From the NCBI GenBank assembly GCA_048772705.1, contig JBLWGC010000104.1:620001-684000 (forward strand): 64,000 bases of DNA, written 5' to 3'. The translations under genes and the position numbers were made by a program. Positions 24,249-32,594 of the stretch are shown here, in pieces; position 1 is the first letter of the stretch; every line of letters begins with the position of its first letter. The stretch comes from Leidyana gryllorum EB-2025a (Eukaryota; Apicomplexa). The notes below the pieces were generated by a model that made no database searches, was not told the origin of the DNA, and was given only the letters and a program-made list of their open reading frames with translations.

Positions 24249-25385
24249 ATGTACAAAGACGCTCTGCGACCCGCCTGGGCGGAGATCAACCTGTCCAACC
24301 TGGATTTCAACATCAAAAGTATTATAAAAAAGGCACATGGGGTGAAGGTGGCCGGTATCATTAAAGCCGACGGTTACGGCCACGGTGCGGTCGAGGTCGC
24401 GCGAGTCCTGCGGGACAACGGCATCACTTCCTTTGGCATTGCGACTCTGCAGGAAGCAATCGCCTTGCGTGACGCAGGTTTTCAGCAAGAAGAAATTATC
24501 ATGCTGGGTCTAACTCCCAGCATGTTCGCGTCTACGTTGGTGGAATACAACATCACGCCCGTAACCTGTTCACTGGCCAATGCCCAAGCTATCTCCGACG
24601 CTGCCGCCGCCTGCAATAAGGTAGTGGAGGGCTTCGTGGCCGTCGACTCGGGCATGGGCCGCATCGGGTATCTGGCTGGTGATGAGGAAGCGGTCAAGGA
24701 AGTTACGCAGATCGTACAGCTCAAAAACTTCCGGATCAAGGGACTTTTTTCCCACTTCGCCACCGCCGACGCAGCAGACAAAGCCTACGCGCACCATCAG
24801 GAAACTCTGTACCAAACTTTCTGCCAGGCCTTGGAACGTGCTGGCGTGAACGTCCCGCTGCGCACTTTCGCGAACAGTGCCGCCCTAATGGAAGTGGAAA
24901 CCGCACACTACGATATGATCCGTCCCGGTATCGTGCTATATGGCCTGTATCCGTCCCATGAAGTGGACCCGTCCCGACTGACTTTGAGACCGGTTATGTC
25001 GGTCAAAGCCAACATCGTACACCTCAAAAAGGTGGGCCCAGTTTTCTCTATAGGCTATGGACGGAAGTTCGTTTCTGAACGCGAAAGCCTTATCGCCACG
25101 CTGACCATAGGTTACGCAGACGGATACCCACGGGCCTATTCTCAGCACGCCAAAGTCATTGTCAATGGTCACTATGCACCAATCGCTGGCAATATCTGTA
25201 TGGATCAGTGCATGGTTGACGTCACCGATGTACCAGACGTCAAAGTGGGTGATGAGTGCATTATTATGGGCTCAGATGGCACCAACACTATTCTGGCGGA
25301 CGACATCGCCGACGCAACCGGCACTATCAACTACGAAATTGCATGCGCTTTTGGGCAACGCTTGCCCAAGGTCTACGTGAAATAA
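24249..25385 (+). CDS. alr: Alanine racemase, bacterial type, intronless
   Basis: A single uninterrupted frame encodes 378 residues, the usual length of bacterial Alr (fold-type III, PLP-dependent, interconverting L- and D-alanine). The PLP lysine is Lys39 in AGIIKADGYGHG. The second catalytic base is Tyr270 in FSIGYGRKF. DSGMGRIG holds Arg138, and ICMDQCMVDVT holds the conserved Met318-Asp319 pair. The C-terminal beta domain is complete (NYEIACAFGQRLPKVYVK). The style of the sequence resembles Firmicutes enzymes. The first ATG of the frame is used. There is no signal peptide, so a cytosolic enzyme is expected. Both flanks are ordinary spliced eukaryotic genes, while this 1.1-kb frame has no intron. 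That pattern suggests horizontal acquisition. Confidence 0.93.
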   Translation: MYKDALRPAWAEINLSNLDFNIKSIIKKAHGVKVAGIIKADGYGHGAVEVARVLRDNGITSFGIATLQEAIALRDAGFQQEEIIMLGLTPSMFASTLVEYNITPVTCSLANAQAISDAAAACNKVVEGFVAVDSGMGRIGYLAGDEEAVKEVTQIVQLKNFRIKGLFSHFATADAADKAYAHHQETLYQTFCQALERAGVNVPLRTFANSAALMEVETAHYDMIRPGIVLYGLYPSHEVDPSRLTLRPVMSVKANIVHLKKVGPVFSIGYGRKFVSERESLIATLTIGYADGYPRAYSQHAKVIVNGHYAPIAGNICMDQCMVDVTDVPDVKVGDECIIMGSDGTNTILADDIADATGTINYEIACAFGQRLPKVYVK

Positions 25386-25553
25386 GTATAATGCTAATCC
25401 TTTATCGCTGACGTATCGTACCATGACGTCCTCAGCATCTGGCACCTATTGAGGTATTCTGACGGCTTATATAATTCGGGAGAGGTACCCAGACGTTCTC
25501 TCAAATCACTTTTTTCCTGATTCCCTTTTTTCCTAAGCAATTAGAGGTACATA

Positions 25554-25589
25554 GAAGAGAGCCCCGACAGATGTCGGAATGGCTTCTTC
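25554..25589 (+). other. Stable hairpin
   Basis: The outer stem pairs GAAGAGAGCC with GGCTTCTTC (9 bp with one bulged G). The inner stem pairs CCGAC with GTCGG around an AGAT loop. The arms are separated by a small asymmetric internal loop (AAT). It lies 168 bp after the alr stop codon, so it could belong to the alr 3' UTR or to a separate RNA. Confidence 0.5.
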
Positions 25590-25827
25590 AGTAAGAAACT
25601 TGCATCGTCAACTCCGTCATTAAGGCGGAATATCCCATCCTCAATGCGTCCGTCACTCACTTAGCAGTAACTCCGGTCGACAACACCCACAGCTAGTTGG
25701 GACCGAAACTTGGTCTGCCTAATCCCGACGCAACTCCCAGTGAACGTGAAGGGCAGGCAGATCGCATCCTTTGTCAGCGACAACTTGATCGAGTCTTTCC
25801 AGTCTAAGAAGAACGATACAGTAACCT

Positions 25828-25843
25828 AAGCAACGCGTTGCTT
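25828..25843. repeat. 16-bp perfect palindrome
   Basis: AAGCAACGCGTTGCTT is its own reverse complement. It may be a dimeric protein-binding site or the tip of an RNA stem; the sequence alone does not decide. Confidence 0.5.
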
Positions 25844-26266
25844 GACCACTGGTAGCGCGGTTGGTCGAAAGCCCAGTGCTGCAAAGCTTGCTTTCAGTAG
25901 TGCCACAGCCAGCTTTATTTAAAAGTCTCAAACGAATGAAGCGTTGTCTATTACCAAAGTCAGGGAGGTACAGTGCAGGAAGAACTGCTGGACTAACAGC
26001 CACCCGAGAGAGGGGTGGATGGGCATTGCACGTTGCAGCTGCTAACAGATCCGAATCAAAGTATCAATGACTGTTGGGAAAATGGATATAACGTTATTGT
26101 CGATGTCTCCTCCTTTTGGTTTGCTGGAAAGAAACATTGAAGAATAGAAACACTGTCAGTCCCAAAAAAATCTTTTCGACACAAACCTTAGGGGGCGTTA
26201 TCTTGGCTCACTGATAGCTCCACTCCTCTACTACTTGAACCTACTCTTACCTTCAACACTACTACA

Positions 26267-26519
26267 ATGCCATTGAATATTGCTGTAAGCCCCTGGGCTC
26301 CTCCCGTACATCTATTGCCACAGGGAGGAAAGAAGAAGCCGCTCAAGTCTGCTAAGAAAGAGACTAAGGAGCTCGACGAAATTGATAAGGCCGAATTGGC
26401 AAGACGTCGCACTGCTGAAAAGTGAGACTTTACCTCACATACATTTTACCGGGGAGATCGTTTCGAATTTCAGGGCCGAAGCAGAGGCCAGAGCAAAACT
26501 GCTCAAAGGCAAGAAGTGA
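26267..26519 (+). CDS. TMA7: TMA7 (translation machinery-associated protein 7)
   Basis: This gene has three exons. Exon 1 (26267-26284) encodes MPLNIA. A 39-nt intron occupies 26285-26323 and a 52-nt intron 26422-26473. The spliced 53-residue product contains GGKKKPLKSAKKETKELDE followed by IDKAELARRRTAEK and ends AKLLKGKK. This matches the TMA7/CCDC72 pattern (GGKKKPLKxxKKxxKExDExD). Human TMA7 has 64 residues; the glycine-rich C-terminal tail is shorter here. The family associates with ribosomes. It is easily missed because no exon is long; both splice junctions restore the frame exactly, which supports the model. Confidence 0.9.
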
Positions 26520-26684
26520 CATACTGTTTTCCATCGATTGTGAGATTTTGCCGATTCACAACATGTCACGCCTCGTCACCAACATTTAATCAAACTTAAA
26601 GTACCATTAAACAGCTTCTCAGTGCCAATCAACAAAGTAGACCGCCACGTGATCAAAACCTGGTTCTTTTATTTTCGGCATCAA

Positions 26685-27215
26685 ATGACCAAAAGAAAGG
26701 ATGCTTCGCGTGTAGGCGACTTGAAGGTCAAACTCTCTCCTGCGGAGCAAGAGAAGGCGAAAAGCAGAGCTGAACGATTCGGAATCGTCTCGGAAGACGT
26801 CAAGGCCAAACGACGAGCAGCTAAATTCGGCACCTTCCATCCTCAATTATATTCGGAAACTCTCAAGCGTCGCGCCGCTCGCTTTGCTCCGCCTACCACC
26901 ACCGCAATTGGGCCCGTCGACCACAATGTGACCGCCGAGGAACGAGAACGGAGGATTCGCCGTGCGGAACGCTTCGGAACCTCAAATGGTAAGAGTTCGG
27001 AGCATGTTCTTTCTGGAATCTTTCTCTTTGTAGCTGATTTGGAAGATGAAAAGAAGAAGCGCCGAGCCGAGCGATTCAATGCAGGCAATCAAGCCACATT
27101 GGAACAATTGAATAAACATCTGACTGAGGAACCAGATAAACCTGTGGATCCTGCGACCCAAGCTGTAGCACGTGCAGCTGCGGACCCGCCCCTTGATCAC
27201 CAGGATGTCTGCTGA
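26685..27215 (+). CDS. SARNP/Tho1/MOS11-like RNA export factor lacking a SAP domain
   Basis: The ATG at 26685 begins MTKRKDASRVGDLKVKLS. The body is a series of basic repeats ending in RFG: KSRAERFG, KRRAAKFG, KRRAARF, IRRAERFG and KRRAERFN. This is the C-terminal repeat of SARNP/CIP29, yeast Tho1 and plant MOS11, which bind the DEAD-box protein UAP56/Sub2 in the TREX complex. One intron of about 45 nt, roughly 26988-27032, joins TSNA to DLEDEKKKRRAERF. SARNP in animals has an N-terminal SAP domain; none is seen here, so the protein is closer in layout to MOS11, unless an upstream exon was missed. The C-terminal 30 residues after the last repeat look unstructured. Confidence 0.78.
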   Translation: MTKRKDASRVGDLKVKLSPAEQEKAKSRAERFGIVSEDVKAKRRAAKFGTFHPQLYSETLKRRAARFAPPTTTAIGPVDHNVTAEERERRIRRAERFGTSNGKSSEHVLSGIFLFVADLEDEKKKRRAERFNAGNQATLEQLNKHLTEEPDKPVDPATQAVARAAADPPLDHQDVC

Positions 27216-27457
27216 AAAGGCGGCCAGGTGATTCCAGGAGCCGGTATAGATTGGAAGAAGTAGCTAATTGGTCTCTGATCCATCATCGGGGGAGCCAGGA
27301 TTGAATCTGGACGACGTTGCTGCTGAAGGAAACTCGGCGCGCTAGGAGTATTCACTGGAGTTAATGTACATTGACACGCTCGTCCACCTTGATTTGCCGG
27401 CTCGTAGATACCCCCCTGACCGGCCACGAGGCCCACAAACAATGTCGTAAGCTTCAT
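27197..27457 (-). CDS. Possible small secreted protein (weak)
   Basis: The ATG at 27457 opens an 86-residue frame beginning MKLTTLFVGLVAG, a plausible signal peptide, followed by a Pro/Gln-rich stretch with one CxC. It starts 42 bp after the Ku70 stop on the same strand and overlaps the end of the convergent SARNP-like gene by about 18 bp. There is no family match, and the length is within what chance allows. Confidence 0.2.
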   Translation of the reverse strand: MKLTTLFVGLVAGQGGIYEPANQGGRACQCTLTPVNTPSAPSFLQQQRRPDSILAPPMMDQRPISYFFQSIPAPGITWPPFQQTSW

Positions 27458-27499
27458 CGTAATACGCAAAAAAGTCGGTGCCAAACACGTGTGCTGGTT

Positions 27500-29966
27500 C
27501 TATCGGTCTTTGCTCTTGAAGTATGTAGACACGCGTTCCATAAGATCTGCTTTCTTTCCCGAAACCTGTCACACTCAAATGTGGGGGTCACCTCTCCTTT
27601 TCCCCACCTGCAAACCAACGGCGACCAGAACCGTCTTCAATTGAGGCACAGTGAGCGTGGCCAATCGGTTGGCAGCAACCAAACCCTGACAGAGGATAGT
27701 TGGATGCAAAGAAGCCTTGACGATTCACACTCACACGGACTTGCTCAAGATCCATCAACGAAGCACTGCCGGATGCTGTTTTGGTACCTCCCAGTGCGCG
27801 TTTCTGGCCTCGTCCTATGGCAAAGCTGAAGTAGAGTTGAAAGATTCACTTTAGTTCCATTCAAACCTACAGTTCAGCCAACTTCTCCAGATCTTTTTGT
27901 ACGCTCTGGAAGATAGCAGCGTCTGGCTGCAGATCGTCCACAATCTCTGGTAGTTGACTTTCGCCCAATGCCAGGGCCTCAAGTCCAGCATAATGCCTCA
28001 CCAGTGCCGGATTCCTGAAGCCAGTGGGATCAACGCCGTGGTCTTGGAGATCGAGTTTCTCCAACACTTCGACAAGACGGTCAATGGTGTTTTCCTCCGC
28101 AGCTTTAACACCTTGCTCGCTCACTTGAACGTCGAAGTTAAGGTGTCGTATTTCTTCAGCGTATGGGAGGGCAATCAAGAAGAGTCCGGCTGTTGATTGG
28201 CCGTCTGCTGTCACGTCCAGTTGCGGGACGGCAGCGTACAGTCGCGGTGCCGAAGTTGCACGGAATTGCCAGCAAATAACTGCGATGCGTTTTAAGTTCC
28301 ACAAGGACTTGACCAGGCCATGGAAGAGGACAGAAGAACCATTCACTTCTGCTTCCAAGGGGAAAAGGAAATAGACCTGCATCCGAAGGGCATGGCGGGT
28401 CCGATCCAAGGAGTGCAATGGTTTGAAGCCCAGTATTGTCATTCGCACATTCTTCTCGTCTTCCTGATCCTCGAAAACCTCATAGTGGGGGCGCGATTGT
28501 ACGGCCTTCATTTCGGTGAGTTCTTCATCGGTGAAACGCACTCTCAAACCTTCGAAATCGTAGTATCGTTTGAGCTCATCTCTAGCGAGTAAATCGCCGG
28601 TGTTGGAATCGATCCTGAGACTGTTGAACAAAAAGGGCACAGCCCGATGTCTGCGTACCATTTCGTCTCGCTGTAGAGAGGCTTGTGATCTTCCGCACGC
28701 AGCAGCACTGGGTTGGGCTTTTTGGCTTCGCTGATGACGAGGAATACGGCAACTGCGATAGTCAGTCCGGGAGCAACCCGAAGGAACGTCTTCTGCAGCA
28801 CTCTGTTAGGGGTGGCGCGTCGCCTTTACACAGAGAGGGATTGGGAAGACTACATGTTGATCTCACTTCAGGTCGGCCTCCAGCTCGGATAGCATACTTG
28901 AAGCAGCTTGAGTGCTGACTGAAGCACAAATAGTGTGTGAGCAACAAGTGTGAGTGCTTACTGAGTGTGTTCTCTGACTGCAGCGCGTCGTCGGGTTCTT
29001 CCAGAACGTTTCCCAGGCGCAGTCGGGCGCTATGACTCAGGAGCCCCTCATAGTATATTTTGATATCAAATGGCTCTTCTTCGTGCAGCGTGAGGGGGAA
29101 CAAGTCGATGGTCACCCCATTCCCGATCAGGTCCATCCCACTGAGGCAATCACTTGTTGAGCAGATCCGGTGGTTGGCTTACAGCTGGCGGGAAATGCTC
29201 AAGTCTTGAGGAAGGCCGGCGCATGGGTTGGAACGATGTGTAAAGAAGAGGAGTTTGCGAGTGAACTTGAAAGGAGGTGCGTACACACGGAAAGCCTGAG
29301 CGGAGACACACGGAGTGGTCGGCTTTGTTGGGGCGTGTGGTGGGCTTACGCGCAGACAATAGCGGAAGACCGCACTGACCGGGCAGGTGCTGGACTTTTG
29401 CTTCTTACTGGCAGCCCGTACGTCTGCCAGGGATCCATATTTGGTGGTGAAATCCGAGAAGCTGAGTTGGGCCAGGTCCATCAACTTCTTGATGCTTTGA
29501 ACCGACAAGAAGTCTATGGGTAGAACCTCGTATAGATCTTTGGAGAGTTAGTGGGATGTCTGGAAGAGAGGCACCGCTCACGTTCCATGCGGTACTCATT
29601 GTGGGTTTGCTGAGTGCCGTAAAGCAGTAAGCCAAGTTTGTCTGAGCCATTGGTGATAATGCTCGACTTGGCGAGGCTGGTGAGTGCGTTGATGAGGGTC
29701 TGCGTCAGGGAGTAAGGGTTGTTGTTGTCTCATTGGATGGGTGGCAGGGTTACCTGCCATGTGATAGCTTCTTTGTTGTTAGTGGCAGCGAAAAGGTCGC
29801 GTATCGCATGGCAGTCTATACAGAGAAGCAGAGCTTGGCGAAAGGGTTGTTGTCGGGGGCGTTGACTGGTGGGAGAGGTATCCTCGTCTTGTTCAACGTT
29901 ATTGTCATCGGCATCATGTTCGAGGCCAATATCATGCTCAAAGGCAGTTGGGTCGAAGGCCTCCAT
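27500..29966 (-). CDS. XRCC6: Ku70 (XRCC6), DNA end-binding subunit
   Basis: Ku70 forms the Ku heterodimer that caps double-strand breaks for non-homologous end joining. The start at 29966 gives MEAFDPTAFEHD, then the vWA-like domain (QALLLCIDCHAIRDLF, KLGLLLYGTQQ). The Ku core follows: RYYDFEGLRVRFTDEEL, MTILGFKPLHSLDRT, and LIALPYAEEIRHL. The C-terminal SAP domain is split by an intron at 27566-27607 (42 nt). Splicing joins LTVPQLKTVLVAVGLQ to VSGKKADLMERVSTYFKSK, which is a complete SAP helix-turn-helix. A simple reading that stops at the earlier in-frame stop near 27867 would miss this domain. Several short introns occur in the vWA part. The gene lies 74 bp downstream of FMRP on the same strand. 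Confidence 0.93.
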
Positions 29967-30041
29967 AGTAAAAACAGTGCTACCCAGGTGTTCAAATGTT
30001 GCACATATCTAGTCATGGACAATTCAGTTGGTAGTGCTGTC

Positions 30042-32495
30042 CTAGTAGTGCCACCAGCCACTTGGCTCCGCAGAAGGATACCCACCCCGATAGCCCGCTA
30101 TGTAGCCGGGACGACTGACATAGTCTACATAACTCCCTCGGAGCATGTCTTGGCGACGAAACTCTGCGTTTCGCGCATCGTTCCACATTGCAGCATTCAT
30201 CTGGTGGTGGTAGCTGGCCGCCATTGGGTCACAGTACATACTGGCGTGGATAAAGTCTGGATGCGGGGGAGCAGCAGGTGGCGGCTGAGGCTGCTCAGAT
30301 GGCGGGAAGGCGGACTCAGGACGCGAGTAAAATCCTTGGTAACGCTCTTTATAGACGTTGGACTGTTTGTCTACCAAATCAGCTGTTGGTAAACTGCCAG
30401 TCAACCACCAGGGGACGGTGGGCGAGGGTGTAGGTGCCGGGGGCGGTCGAAAGTCCGATTGAGTGGATGCTCCGTTGCCTCTGACCACGCCCACTTGACC
30501 CCATTGTCGGTTCTCTGGCTGCTTTGCGTATAATTGATGGGGGGGTTGACCAGCAGGCCCGGCGAACTCCGACGAAGAGCCGCTTTTCTTGCTCAATGGC
30601 GGTTTAAACGGCAGTGCATCCATAATCGCGGGCCTTGGATGTGGCGGTGGAGTAACCAAAGGGGTACCGGACCGAGTTGAACTGCGGGACCGGATGTGAC
30701 CACCACTTGCGGCAGTAGTAGGCGGTGTTGTGTGCTGCTTGAAGGGAGTCGGAGGGGGACCTTGCGTATCCCTTTGTGCCACTTGTAATGCTCGAAAGAA
30801 TTCATCAATGGTGCGTCGTAGTCCACAGCATACTATTTTGTGCTTCTTGAGGTCAAACCTGCACACACAACCAGATCGGCCATCACTTCCTCCTCAACAA
30901 ATCTTTACCATAAAGAATGCAAATTGTGTCGGCTGGCCAGATCTTTGGCTGGCGACGATTCACTGGTCATCCATTCAATGAAGCGCTGAGGTCACAGTTG
31001 ATTTTCCCCAAGTACGGAGACGTGACACCCTACCGAAGTACTTTTGGCAGGGATTGGGACTTCGTAATATTGATACTCCAGTTCTCCCCGTGCTCGTCGT
31101 AGCTGCACGTAAAATTGAGTTTAGAGGCTGCCGTCTCCTCGCGACAGACTCACCTTGATTCCGTCATTGCCGTACAGCCGAACTCGACGGACGCCAGCTT
31201 CATCGGGAAAGACTCTGATCTCCACCTGGAAACGTGTGGTGTGTGTCATGGGGCGCCAGAGGGGGCGGTTGGCTGCTTACTTTATAGAGTCGCGCCACAC
31301 GGCTCAGATTCTCTCCCTGTTTCCCAATCACTGATCCCACCAAGGTCTCATGAACAAAGAATTCAACTTTTTCGGCGTTGTCTTGGCCTGAATTGTGGGG
31401 TGGTGTTGAGGAGGGAGACGCCAACTGCCTCCTACCCTCTAATAACTTGAGTCGTCGATTCCGTCGTTCTTGGAACCAACCGGCGTCAGAGATGGATCTC
31501 ACATGACTTGAGAAAGAATTCTGGGCTCTGTGGTGTGAGGTTGAGAGTACCCAAGCGTCGATCGAGTGCGAATCAAACTTACAGTGTTACACAAGCCCGG
31601 CTCCCAATCAGGCGCAGTGTACTGGGTACCTTTTGCTTGTCGCTCTCGGATCTAACTAAGAGCGTAGCCTGAGAGTAGTAGGTTGAGTCTGACTGACACC
31701 ATTGAGCCTTTAGCATTACCAGCAAGACACCGGATCTTTCCCAGATCCCTTCGCTGAGAAAAGTAGTTCCGGCTTCCGATTTGGTCAGCCATTCCACAGC
31801 GTCTTCCGGAACATTGACGTCTTCGCATATAACTTCTTCATTCCCAAACCAGGACGAAATTGAGGGGGTGGATTGGGGTATACGAATTGAGGCATAGGAA
31901 GTAACTACAGCCTGCGTGGGGCAGTATGCGTCCACCGTAGTGGTGATAATTACCGTTTCATTGGGGTCGTGATCGTGTACGAACCACACCGGCTCCTGCA
32001 TATTTCCTGACCATTCGACAACACGACCTCTCAGCCATTTTCGGGGTCCGATGAGCGCTTCTACTTGTCTTCCCACCGTAAGGTCGAGTTTCTGCAGCGC
32101 GATCAATGGTCGAGTCGGGCTGACCACCAACGGACCTGTTCAATTCGAGTAGGTCTGGGATGCTCCGTCCCTGTTTCTCGTTGTTAGTGGTCTGTGGTTG
32201 ACTGGACGCACCTAGAGGGTCAACTATCCGGCAAGCGTTCAGCCTTTTCGGCGACCAGTACGCGTTGGAGGCCACAATAGAGGCCAGTGTTTCTCCTCCG
32301 TCGAGACGCACACGAAAGGTAACATCCTTGACCTTGACCACCTCTGTGTATGATACGAGGGTCGCAGTGTGGCGTTTTCATACCTGAGGGCTTTAGCGGC
32401 GCGTCCTCGAAACAGACGGAGTCTAGAATAGCGAGTGTACGACAGGAACAACCATCTTGCTGTGTGGTGACCTCCAGACTCCACCCTTTGAGCAT
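30042..32495 (-). CDS. FMR1: FMRP/FXR family RNA-binding protein
   Basis: The ATG at 32495 starts MLKGWSLEVTTQQDGC, the first Tudor domain, completed by NAYWSPKRLNACRIVDPL after a short intron. The second Tudor domain includes VGRQVEALIGPRKWLRGRVV and WFVHDHDPNETVII. The KH0 region starts VPEDAVEWLTKSEAGTTF, matching VPEDLRQMCAKEAAHKDF of FMRP. KH1 begins VEFFVHETLVGSVIGKQGEN, preceded by the family linker LEGRRQLAS. The KH2 part (YYEVPIPAK to IVCCGLRRTIDEFFRAL) is divergent and I see no GxxG loop. The C-terminal 270 residues are Pro-rich and disordered, with only a single RGG, so the classical RGG box is absent. FMRP proteins repress and localise mRNA translation. This is a strong sign of a holozoan host. 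Exon borders in KH2 are uncertain. Confidence 0.85.
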
Positions 32496-32594
32496 CTGAG
32501 ATCTTCCTTCTCACAGCACGAAATTCCCCCACAAATTCACTTTACGCACACTATTCGCTCTGTGAAAGTCCGTGCCACCCCCAAAAACGACATC

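Larger units (their letters stand above)
25386..26266. other. Intergenic region without recognised gene; possible non-coding RNA
   Basis: No convincing coding sequence was found on either strand. The stretch holds a TATATAA box at 25468-25474, a strong hairpin at 25554-25589, a 16-bp perfect palindrome at 25828-25843, and several more short inverted repeats between 25690 and 25930. The combination of a TATA box about 85 bp upstream of a structured segment would fit a non-coding RNA gene, but nothing identifies its class. Confidence 0.4.

Noticed and set aside
24249-25385. Bacterial contamination or a cloning vector
   Set aside because: The gene is continuous with spliced eukaryotic genes on both sides, with no vector, resistance or bacterial neighbour genes; only read-level data could exclude it fully.
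25719-26003. 94-residue minus-strand frame downstream of alr
   Set aside because: Considered as a lost RGP1 5' exon or a small gene, but no splice sites, no start context and no similarity.
29733-30392. 219-residue + strand frame
   Set aside because: It is antisense to the Ku70 N-terminus and the Pro-rich FMRP C-terminus, both supported by homology.
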